29,098 nucleotides of DNA from Amoebophrya sp. AT5.2 (Eukaryota; Sar; Dinophyceae; Syndiniales; Amoebophryaceae), in contig RXOD01004093.1 in assembly GCA_005223375.1 (NCBI GenBank), positions 1 through 29,098 of the forward strand, read 5' to 3'. This document shows positions 12,194 through 21,900 of the stretch, one piece after another. Every line of letters starts with the position of its first letter. Within the stretch, counting starts at the first letter, position 1. Made by a program: the position numbers and the translations under genes. The notes beneath the pieces were generated by a model, which was not told the DNA's origin, made no database searches, and was given only the letters and a program-made list of their open reading frames with translations.

Positions 12194-13425
12194 GATGACA
12201 ACGGTTTTGGTTCTGGTCTTGCTCTTGCTACCGCTACGCGTACGCACGGCACTTCTGTTTTCTGCTTCCGTTCGCGTTCAATGAATGCGATAGAAGATTT
12301 TTGTGGTTCTGAATCTGGTTCTTAATACTCTGTTCTTTCACTACAGAGCAATGTTTAAGGTGAGTTCAGAAGGCGGGGTAAAAGAAATTTTAACGTCGAG
12401 ACGTTGCGTGGGTCTTCGGTACCAGTGGCCTTTGTTGACAAACACCTGCACGTATGCATTTTTGCACACAGAAGTTCAAGATAGAAAGCGTATGGGTAGG
12501 GAATATGCTGGTGCTGCGTACTAGCTACGGCAGCGAAAGTGATCTATTCTTTTTATCGGATGAATCTTCGCACGCGGAAAACGATCTGCCAAGAGCAGGC
12601 GTATTGCGGGTCATTCCCGAACCCAACATTCAAAATTAGACAGATGAAATTATAGAGTCCAGCTGATCGTGATCTGCATCAGAGTACCGAGAAGAAGCAC
12701 CAGAGCACCGATTTTTCTTTTCGTATCTATTCTCCGCGGTGTGGTCAGAAACAACATCCATCGTTAATGTTACCGAATCATGTCACACGTAGTCCTGCCT
12801 GGCTGGGCTTCTGATAAGTGTAATTCACGGAACATCATAGGCAACATAGATAGCTGTGAGTCACCCAATGAGCGGAGGCGTACACCGCGAGGTGACTTCT
12901 CTTTTTCGACATTTCTGTGCGTCCTACCGAGCACTGCTCGATTGAAAAAATCTTGCTGCGCGTTTCGTGCTCGTGGTATTCGTACAAAAAGAATGAACTA
13001 AATTGGCAATTATAGTACAACAAAACGACAAAATCGCATATCGCCATCGCGATGAAGCTATTGCGGCCGCCTTCGAGGCACCACGCGAACGGCCGCGGCC
13101 GCGCAGGCGCAGTCAAGTTGCCACCAGAAGGATGAGTCGCGAAGGTGTACATGATTCTTGGCCGACTGAAAGTAGACGCTTCCGTCTTTCTATAATTTTT
13201 TTGTAGTAAAGTACAACTAGCTCTAGCACTAGCAAGACTAACATCAAAGACATTGTTGCATGCGCATGCCCATCATGGGCTACGCGCTACTGCTACGCCT
13301 GCCGCTCGAGGTCTTTCTCAGACAATACTGTGTCACGTTTTGCGGCCTAAGTATAGTATATTCATTCTCGGGAAATGTGAAAAATCCATCAGTTGAAAAA
13401 GGTTGAAAAAGCACCTCGTGTAGTA
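12194..13425. other. Noncoding interval, no gene seen
   Basis: About 1.2 kb between the MGNC gene and the last exon of the Ppx/GppA-like gene. Short frames on both strands show no domain, signal peptide or coding-like composition. A GC-rich patch near 13060-13110 (GCGGCCGC and CCGCGGCCGCG) stands out from the AT-rich surroundings, as does a CTAG-rich patch at about 13218-13235. Confidence 0.5.
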
Positions 13426-15785
13426 TTATGTAGCGCGTCCAAGTTGTGCGCAGCTGTCGCCATTCTCATCTTTTTCCCGAAGCTGCTCCGCAGCTAGATC
13501 CTGGGCCATGCCGAGCGTGATTCCACTTCGCAGCGGCTCCCACACTATCTCGTCGATACCCCAGCTCATCATCAACGAGTACAGCAGAACGAGTTTCGCC
13601 ACAACCTGGCGCGGATCCTTAACCTCGCCCTTGAAAATCACCGAGGAAAGAAACCTGGCCAGTCGCAGCAGCAGAACCATATTGGGGATGCGGCTTCGAG
13701 CTCGATATTACAAGGCAGAACAATCAATAGCAATACGTCGTACGGCGTATCTGTAGTATCTATAAGTAGACTTATTCGCTTGTAAGTAGATCAAGACTCA
13801 TATTAGTTACGTTGAGCGGTGTCCCGCGACGCGGTTCACCAGTGCGTGGTAGATTTCTGCCGCCGTGAACTTCGGCCCGAGCATCAGAGACGCTACGTGG
13901 AACGGCGACTGGTCGCCCGACACCGCCACCACGACCGGCAGCCAGCAGTCTTCGCGCGACCGCGCCATTGCCGACTTATCGTACTCTCCGGTAGCAAGCG
14001 CTAAATGGCAGAAGGTCGGGTCTGCGAGTTGCGGCGCGTTTTTCAGCAGCCAGGCCATCACAAACATGATCAGGTTGTCGATGCGCGGCACGGACACAGG
14101 GTTCGGGTCGTTGGCGGACGGGTTGCTGGGGACGAAGTCGAAGATGCTGCTCGGGATGGGGGTCGACGACGAACGAGAAACGGCCTTTCCCGACGGCGTA
14201 GAATCCATGTCGTCGTTGCTCGGTAATTTTTCCTGCTGCGACCCGATGTAGTCGTCGTCCAGCACGTTGGCCTCAGTGTCACCACTGTCGCTATCTTGCC
14301 CCCTCGGCTCCCTTCCTGAAAGAGTAGACAAACTCATCTCCAGAAGTCTGGCGTGCACCTCCTGCGTCCCGCGATCCAACAGATGGACTCCGTTGCCACC
14401 CGAAGATGGAGTACCACTGTCTCCAGCTGCAGCCTCCTGCTCGTGCGGTTGCGCGACGACATGCATCGAATGCGGGCCGATGTGCAGCATGGGTGGCGCA
14501 GGAATACCTTCGAGCCCCGTCTGAGCGTAGTTGTAGAAAAGCGTGCGCCGCAGCAGAAAAGACTGGTACCCCAGGCGAGCCTCCTCGGCCTGCGAAACCA
14601 CCTGACGCCGCGGGTTTTTTTTACTTATTCATATCACTGTTTGCCTCCCTCCTCCAGGACACATTCACATGAAATGAATCGATCCAAAGGTTTTGGTTCT
14701 CAGTCGCGTAGAAGTTGAAAGAATGATGTTCTTAGTCTTACCTCGAAGTCGTCTACGCCAGCCTGTTCGAGCAGCCGGTCTCCATAGACGGCGGCCCAGC
14801 TCTGCAGCGTGTCTCCGCGCAGGACCCCCGTGCCTCGCGCACGCACGATGACCTCCGGTATTTGCACATGATGCGCTCCTGCAGAAGCAGGGTGGTTACA
14901 ACGCGAGAGTTCTTTTTCCAGCGCGTCCCTCCCTTCCTGCACCAATTCGGCCACGAGCGCGATCGACTTCTCGAAACTCTCTACTGCTTCGGACATCTCG
15001 CTTAGACGACGGGACCACGAGGGACTTCGTTCTTCCCCGTCTTTGCGTTCCACCTCCTTCCGCCACAGCTCCAGCACGTCCTGCTCGTAGCCTTCGCCGT
15101 TTTGCGGTTGGTGTCTCCAGCGGAACCGGGTTTCCTTGCTGAGGATCTCGCGCTCCACCTGACCCTCTGCAACCTTGAAGACCGACAGCTTGTGCGATAA
15201 CCCGCCGATGTCGATGGCGATCAGGTAGGCTGTAGTCGGAATTGCGCGGCACTTTTCTTCAACTACAGGGGCACGGCCACTGGAAGGGACAGTCTCCGTC
15301 GTTTCATGTACATGTTCTGGCACGGGTCGCGGTTGGGCTTCGTCAGCGCTGCCAGCTGGCATCTGCTGGTAGCAGGTCACGCGGGAGTTTCCATCTCTTC
15401 CGCTTCTGTGCCCTCCACGGCCACTTCTCTTGCACGCGGCTAATGCGGCAGCGCCACCGAGTACGACCGCTGCCCGGGGGGATGCGGATGTATCACCAGC
15501 GCTTGCCGATGGCGCTAGTATCTTGACGAGGAGTCCTCCTCGTCGTGCAGAAGCATTCGTGCTGCCGACGCCCTGCGGGACTTTCGTTGCGCGGGATCGT
15601 GCAGCTGCAGGCTCCTGAAGGACCTGGTGATTATAGCAGAGAGGTCGCTGAAGCGACAGCGCTCCCGCGGGTGTCGCTCTCGCTGGTCGTAGCAGCAAGA
15701 AGCCTGCGCCGGCTGCCGGTTCAAGTGACGCACGAACGACATAGACATTCACCTGCAAAAGCAGGAGTAGAAGCAGAAGTCTCAT
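13426..15785 (-). CDS. Divergent Ppx/GppA-like phosphatase with secretory leader (three exons)
   Basis: Exons 15785-14742, 14601-13811 and 13693-13426 join in consistent phase (0, then 2) to about 700 residues. The introns are 140 bp (GAG|GTAAGA to GTCAG|GT) and 117 bp (AAC|GTAACT to GAAG|CC). The ASKHA-type start of Ppx/GppA enzymes appears as LIAIDIGGLSHKLSVF near residue 190, with the usual DxGSNS loop changed. VIVRARGTGVLRGDTLQSW and then VVSQAEEARLGYQ match the family's 'ATxxxR..N' and 'sGeeEArlgy' segments. AVSGDQSPFHVASLMLG resembles the 'GGTxTTLA' strand, and LLYSLMMSWGIDEIVW..LRSGI resembles the C-terminal 'm..lgi..i..s..glreG'. Known members remove terminal phosphates from polyphosphate or pppGpp. 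The N-terminus is a clear signal peptide (MRLLLLLLLLQVNVYVVRA), then a basic Ala/Arg-rich stretch and a second hydrophobic segment near residues 105-118. Catalysis is uncertain because key loops have changed. The family call is moderately sure. Confidence 0.6.
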
Positions 15786-16868
15786 AATGTGGAAGCCACC
15801 GTCTTTCTTCAAGAGAAAAGCGTGCTACAACTTCTTGTCGCTGTTGATTTGTCGAGATGATAACGATGGTGATGAAAAAATTGCCGCAACCACGACCCGT
15901 ATCTATGTCTCCACGTTCTTCACGATCATGTCGCGTGCAGTGGTGATCGAGCAGAAAAAAAAAATAGCGTGATCAAGATCGTGTTCATGATGATTCGACT
16001 ACTTAGGTATGGCACCACGTCCACGACACGAGGTCCAGGTCCACGAGGAACTTATCTTAAGTAATAGAAAGGAAGAGGAACGGCTGCACGCACACGCTCA
16101 CGCAGCAGCAGCACTGTCACGACAAGAAAAGTATAGTTGGAGGAAGTAGTGAGAGTGACGACCGGCGCGGCGCTCGTCGACGATGATTTAAAGATCGAGC
16201 GTAAGGCTATTTAATAAAGGGCAGATATACTTCTCTTTCTTAAGTGGCACAGACACCCTACTGCTACTTGCTAGCACCTCTAGAGTAGTATGAGAATGCA
16301 AACCAGTATAACAGGGCTTCCCACAGGACACCCCGGACTCCCGCCCGGAAATGGTCAAGCCAAATGTAACGGGGGAGGGACCAGATTTCAGTCGATATCG
16401 AACACGGAAAACAATGCTGAATGCAATGTACTCGCACGGGTCTTCTGTCGCTGGTGAAAGAATATACGCACGCAAGAAGTTGTAGGTGTAGGCTGGTATT
16501 TGTTTAAAGGAGAGCCAGCCAATCTTCTGAAGACTTCTCTATCATAATCAATCTGACTCTTGCACTTGCTCGGAGCGATCGTACCACGACAAAAATAGGT
16601 ATACAATGAGTCTACTCGTCCCTGAGCCTGATGCTCTTGTTGTAACAGTAATGTAAAGCCCCATAAATGAAATCTTGATCTGTGGTTGCACTTCTTTGAA
16701 TAAATTGAGTTTGAGATTGCCGGAATTTATAGCAATGAAGTACTCCTCGGAGGAGTACCCATGACGAATTCTTTCTAGTGCATCTAACGCAACGGAGTAC
16801 CAACCCCCCCTCCCCCGCAGCCTTGTGCTTTATCCTCCCCGGCACGCAGCTTTCGTCCTGTTTTTGTT
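15786..16868. other. Noncoding interval, no gene seen
   Basis: About 1.1 kb between the Ppx/GppA-like gene start and the stop of the cysteine-rich protein gene. It should carry the upstream region of the former and the 3' end of the latter. Open frames here are short and featureless. A 9-bp-arm palindrome lies at 16740-16758. Confidence 0.55.
16740..16758. repeat. Near-perfect palindrome downstream of the cysteine-rich gene
   Basis: Arms GTACTCCTC and GAGGAGTAC flank a single G. It lies 111 bp past the stop codon of the minus-strand cysteine-rich protein gene, where a transcript-end structure would be expected, but no function can be assigned from sequence. Confidence 0.5.
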
Positions 16869-18026
16869 TTAGTTTTTCCCTCTATTTTCCGGCACCGGTT
16901 CCAGCGCTGGTTCTGCCCCTGCCCCCACCTCTTCGCGCGCCGCTGTCTCTAACGCAGACGAGTCCCCTGGCTCGTAGACCACTTCATCGAACGAGTCCCC
17001 CGGGCACACCGCGTTATTTTGCGCCCAATACGTTGAGGCGCGCCACTTCATGCAGGCGCAGTTGTAGTACAGCTTTGTGATCGCGTAAGTTTTCGGGTGC
17101 AACTCGTAGAAGGCGAAGCAGGGGTCCGGGGCCCAGCTGTTGCCCATCGTGTCCGGGTTTTTGTTCCGTGTCGAATAGTACTTGTATTGGTCTGGGATGT
17201 TGGTGGTCGCCGCCGCCAGACACGAAGCCAGCCTCGGCTTGGCTTCGCAGTAAAACTGCGTGCGCTGCTCCTCGGTCAAATACTTGTCCTTTTGGGTCCA
17301 GATCCCCGTCTTCTTTTTTGTCGTCCCGAAAAGCGCCAGGCTCTTCTGGTAGCCGAGGTCGCCCTTCGCCGCCTCGGCCGAGCAATCTCTCTCGAAGCTG
17401 CACGTAGAACAACAGTCCGCGCAGCCCCTAATCATTGGTACAACTTCGGTGCATCTCCCCTCCGCGGAAATACGCTCCACCGCCTTGATGATCTGGTGCT
17501 GTTTTCTGACCATGGCGTCCCACTCTTCCGGACCACCCTCAACCTTCTTCGATTCCGTTTTCCCCTTCGTGGTCTTCACGACGAATCCCGAGGGTGCGTG
17601 CACGTCGACCGTTTCCTCGACGTCGCGGCGGCTCGCAGTGGCACCTTCTCCAGCAGGAGCAGGAGGAGAAGCAGGAAGAACGTCCTTGGCCACGAGCTGA
17701 TCGGTTTTCGTCGCCAGCGCACTTGGCATGTTCGTGGCGTGCTGCGGGCGGTGCTCGAGAAAATCCTCAGAACCTCCGCGAGCGCGGCCGCTCTGGTCGC
17801 TTGCGTCTGCTGGCTCGTCGAGGTCGCAGGTCGTTTCCGTGAATTCGTCGCTGTTTGCTTCCAAGACGTTGTTGTAGATGGACGAGGAGGTGAGGGGTTT
17901 GATGTCCTCCGACGTCCTCGGCACCTCGCTGTACACGACGGTCATGCAGGAAGCGGCCGCGACTAGTGCGCCGAGATAGAGATTTTTCGTCTTCATCGTC
18001 ATTGACATTAGCCCCGAATTCGCCAT
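16869..18026 (-). CDS. Secreted or membrane-anchored cysteine-rich protein
   Basis: A single-exon frame from ATG 18026 encodes about 385 residues. In-frame sequence upstream has no ATG before a stop, which sets this start. Residues about 14-33 form one hydrophobic stretch (NLYLGALVAAASCMTVVY) suited to a signal peptide or signal anchor. After a long Ser/Ala/acidic region (about 35-180) comes a compact cysteine-rich region (about 190-350) with C..C, DCCSTC, FERDC, YCEAK, DPCFAFYEL and YNCACMKW, rich in Tyr, Trp and Lys. A paired-disulfide extracellular domain is likely. The last 30 residues are Glu/Pro/Ala-rich. I do not recognise the domain; it may be a lineage-specific surface or secreted protein. 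Plus-strand frames across it are antisense shadows. Confidence 0.7.
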   Translation of the reverse strand: MANSGLMSMTMKTKNLYLGALVAAASCMTVVYSEVPRTSEDIKPLTSSSIYNNVLEANSDEFTETTCDLDEPADASDQSGRARGGSEDFLEHRPQHATNMPSALATKTDQLVAKDVLPASPPAPAGEGATASRRDVEETVDVHAPSGFVVKTTKGKTESKKVEGGPEEWDAMVRKQHQIIKAVERISAEGRCTEVVPMIRGCADCCSTCSFERDCSAEAAKGDLGYQKSLALFGTTKKKTGIWTQKDKYLTEEQRTQFYCEAKPRLASCLAAATTNIPDQYKYYSTRNKNPDTMGNSWAPDPCFAFYELHPKTYAITKLYYNCACMKWRASTYWAQNNAVCPGDSFDEVVYEPGDSSALETAAREEVGAGAEPALEPVPENRGKN

Positions 18027-18302
18027 CCTAATCTTTCTGTTTCGTTGCGCAAACGCTGGAGCCCACGCTGGACGATGCAGATGCACGACGTGAGGTCGGA
18101 GTAGTCCTTCGGGGGTTTCTCCTTTGCTGGGACTACTGGCCGAGTCGTCTCAGAATTCATATTCAGATGCGGATGCGCGAACTGGTACTAGTAGAAGCAG
18201 CGAAAAGAAAAAAATATAAAAGTCATATAAACATCAAATGCTTAAGGTTAAGCTTAAGCGAGCTTTCTAGTACTTGCAGCGTATGCTCATCTTTACTACT
18301 GA

Positions 18303-18701
18303 TTGGATCTTCCAAACGAATTGCCCTCCTTCCACGGACGAAAAACGAAGAAGTTCCCAAGCCCATACCCCCTTCCGAGCGCGAGCGACGAGGATGACCA
18401 CGACCACGCGACGGACTTCGTGCCACGAAGATCTAGATCACAGTCACAGCCGAATCCGAAGCCGAACAAGATCGACTATACCTATACGTGGACTACTGAA
18501 GTTCAAGAAATAGAACTGCCGAGAGCGCGCCCGCCGCCAGGCATCCGGACTGGATCTGTGGGTCTGGTATGGTCCACGCTGGATGCAGAACTCGAAGGGA
18601 ACGTCAGCACGAAGGAAAGAATAGAGCATCACGAAGTTGTAGCGCCATGGGATCGATTGAATCTCGTCCAACAGAAGCACAGAACAATTCCAGCATGTTG
18701 A
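18303..18701 (+). CDS. Possible plus-strand gene or exon, unrecognised
   Basis: A 132-codon plus-strand frame with coding-like composition ends at a TGA at 18699-18701. It has no ATG at its start and opens just after a TGA, so if real it is a downstream exon or starts at an internal position. The product is hydrophilic: Asp/His-rich (DEDDHDHATD), then Ser/Pro/Arg-rich, then TYTWTTEVQEIELP and GSVGLVWSTLDAELEG. ATGs at 18167 and 18173, followed by a GTACTA donor-like site, could supply a first exon, but no phase-matched acceptor was convincing. It would be divergent from the cysteine-rich gene and convergent with NUP107. It is one of only two plus-strand candidates in the window. Confidence 0.28.
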   Translation: MDLPNELPSFHGRKTKKFPSPYPLPSASDEDDHDHATDFVPRRSRSQSQPNPKPNKIDYTYTWTTEVQEIELPRARPPPGIRTGSVGLVWSTLDAELEGNVSTKERIEHHEVVAPWDRLNLVQQKHRTIPAC

Positions 18702-18979
18702 CCTTGGCTTTCAGATTCAGCATTCGATAGTCGAGAAGATCTTCTTCTTCATGAGCCAGGAAGCGGCTAAGTAGGTGGTGCTCTGACTGTAATTCTATTT
18801 CCACCTCCGACGGGGTCGTTCTCGTTGTTCGTTTAGAACGAAGTACGACACAAAAAACTTCACGGTCGATGTCAAGGCGCGCACTTTCCGGGAAGCCGGT
18901 CGGTAAACAACGTCAAAGTCAACGGTAAACCTGCTGCGTTGACGTTGAGTTTGCTGGGAGTCATCGTTGCAACTTCAGC

Positions 18980-21900
18980 TCACCCCGATTTGTTGTAGGT
19001 CGCCCGCAGTTCGCCATACGCGCTCACAAAGAGCGTCGCGTGTCGCTCGCCGATGGCGTGGAGCAGCCAAGGTGATTCCGAGACACTGCGCTCTAGCTGC
19101 GCAACCTCCTCCACTGTCGCTCCCGCAACCCGGAACGCGAACACGACGCCGGCTAACATGCGCACCGCGACCTCTTTCCGCATCAAGCGCCACAGGGCTG
19201 GTTTAAGCAGTGTTGCCCCGCCACAGCGTGAGGAACCGCCGCCGGCCGTGACCTCACTCTCCTGCTCGACATCAAAATATCGCCGTAGCGTCTCGACTAT
19301 CTCCCTCCGCGCGAAACTCCTCACTTTCGCAGCACCTCCGACTTCACCGCCTTCGTTGGCGCTGCTACTTAAGGGGACTAGTGGCTGCAGCTGCGTCCTC
19401 TGCCTGAAGAAGCGTGCTGCGGTGTCCGCGAAGGCAGCCTTTTGTTCCTCCGCCATGTTGAGCAGAACACGGTCCTCTTCTGTCATGATTTCGCTTCTGC
19501 TTTTGTTCTTCTGCGAAATCAAAAACACCTCCTGGCCATTCTTCCAGAATCCCTCGAAATCCTTGTAGAACCCAAGGAGGTACGACTGCGCGATCCCGCG
19601 AAGTGGACCACGCGACGACCACGCCCCGCCCCCTCTGCCTCGAAGCAATTCCACCCACAAGGGGTCGGAGCCCGTGCGCTGAGAGATGAGTACCGGATCA
19701 TCCACTTCCTCAGTGGCATTGTCTTCTTCTCCCCCCTGTACTTCTAGGAGCTGCTCCTGCTCAGCCTGTCCCAGCACGACCTGCAGAAACACACTGGCGC
19801 GAAATGGCAGCTTCCACGCGTACAAAGCGAGCAGGTCGGTAACTAGGGGCGCAATGACTTCCTGGAGCAAGGTGTTGCGCAACTCCTGGAAGCCGCGGAA
19901 AATAGCGGCGAGTGACTTTCGCGACGTGGCGTAATTAGTGATCGCCCCCTCTTCGACGGAGGATTTACTACTTCCTGCTGCCCCCTGATGATGTGCCGGA
20001 CTGGCGCGCAGCTTCTTCGTCGTGGATGCCTGTTTCAGCTTCGCCACGCTCCAAGACGGCCTCGCGGGGCTCAGCGGATGCGCGGGGGGGAGAAGCTGCT
20101 GCTGCCGCCTGCTCACCGGCGTACTTGGCTGGTTCTTTGTTGCTGTCGCGTCGCTGTTCACGATCGTCGCACCATCAGCTGCGAGCCCTAGTATTCCCGG
20201 CAATTTCGGATTCGGATCGTCTACGGCTCCCCCGACGAGATCTTCTTCGTGGGCCCCGCTGGTGGAAGTTTCCACTACTTCCTTTGCTTTCTGCATGATG
20301 TTCCGCAGTTCCGGGTCGTCCTGCAGTTCCGGGGAGCCCTCTCCTAAGTCGCACACGCCAGCCAGAATGCTTTCGAGCAGGGTAACTTTGTCCTGTAGGC
20401 AGGCTGCAAACTGCTCCAACTCTGCATCGTCCTGCACGTCCTCCAGCCCCCTTTTGAACGCAGCTGCCTGGTCCAGCTGCAAAAACTGCGTCCACAGCAC
20501 TGTGATCACCAGCAGAAAGTACTCGCAGTCGTGCCCTTCCGCCGTCTGCATCTCGCTCGGCAGCGCGCCGTCCGGCTGCCAGACGTGCTCCAGCTCCTCC
20601 TCGCTTGTTGAGGGTCGTCGTGTTTTCATCGACGTCGACGTCGACGCCCTCGACAGCATTTTCTCTATCCGCCGCCACGTGCCCTTCAGCAGAACAGGTA
20701 CGATCCTGGCCGGGAACCGCTCGGCCAAGTGGTGCAGCAACCTATGCGTGGTGCCCGGAAAGCTCTCGCTCAGGTGCTGGACCAGAGCGGCGACGCCGTC
20801 CTGCTCCGGCTCATCCCCTGCGTCCGCTGGACCGCTCGCCCACGGAGAAGCGGCCGGACTAGCGTTCATCGGCGGATAAGCGGCGGCAAACGGCATGTTA
20901 TTAGTACCGTATGATGATCCCACGCCAGTGGCCGGCGCTGCTACCACCAGCGCCGCCGGACTGGCCACCATCTTTGGCCGCCCGACGTCGAGAAGGTAGA
21001 GGAAGCGGTCGTCGAACGCCTTGCCAGAGAGCATGGTGCAGCGCTCGACGATTTCGTCCAGGTTCTGCTCGAAGTTCTCTATTGCCAATGAGGATATGTA
21101 GTCGGCATTCAGCACGTCGGCGGATTCGGGATCGTATATGCTGACGTTTCCTGCTCCCTGGTCGGACATAAGTGATCTTTCGAGGAGGTTATTTTCGCCC
21201 GCGTCGAAGCGAGACGCGTTCATGAAGGAAACATCCTTCGGGGCGGTCCTTTCGTGCTGTTGACCGATCGTCGCTCCTGTGGCTGGACCTTCGAGCTGCT
21301 GCTGGTGCGTGCGAGCACCGCCGCTGGCGCTTTCGGCAGGACCCACGACGAGGCTGTAATTCGTTTTCTTGTTTGTTGAGCGTCTCCTTTAAAGATATCG
21401 ATAATATCAATCTCGTTGTACTAGGACGAAATGATGATAAAACGGCGCCTCTCTCACAGGCCCTAATGTATGTACTTAAAGCACTCACGATGTATCACAT
21501 TCAAAAACTACTCAGACAAAGAAAGGGAGCAAATAGGTGTACTCCATCGCGCCGCTGTCAGCATCCGTCATCTCCCCTACTTCTCCTATAGGCTTCACCT
21601 GTTCTTTCACGTAACAGGCTAGGTTACTGTGAAATTTCTTCCGCGTCATCACCTGCTGGCTCATCCTCTTCACCGTTGCGAAGGCGTCTGCCCCCTCACG
21701 CGCCTGCTCCTCCGTTGTCAGCGCCGACAAGAATCCAAGCGCCTCGCCGATCATGGTCCCGTCCCAGGCGGCCAGCAGCAAATGGCTCTGCAGCATGGGA
21801 AACGGCTGCCGCGCCTCCTCCCTTATCGGCAGAAACGAATGGTTTTCGAACTGCGCGAGGAGGTTAGAAATCTCCGACACAACCGCGGCGTCGAGCTCCT

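Noticed and set aside
17097..17966. Plus-strand open frame of 289 codons
   Set aside because: Antisense shadow of the cysteine-rich protein gene; starts from a non-ATG-like context and shows no domain.
20022..20879. Plus-strand open frame of 285 codons
   Set aside because: Antisense to NUP107 exon 5; Ser/Arg/Cys-rich translation typical of a shadow frame.
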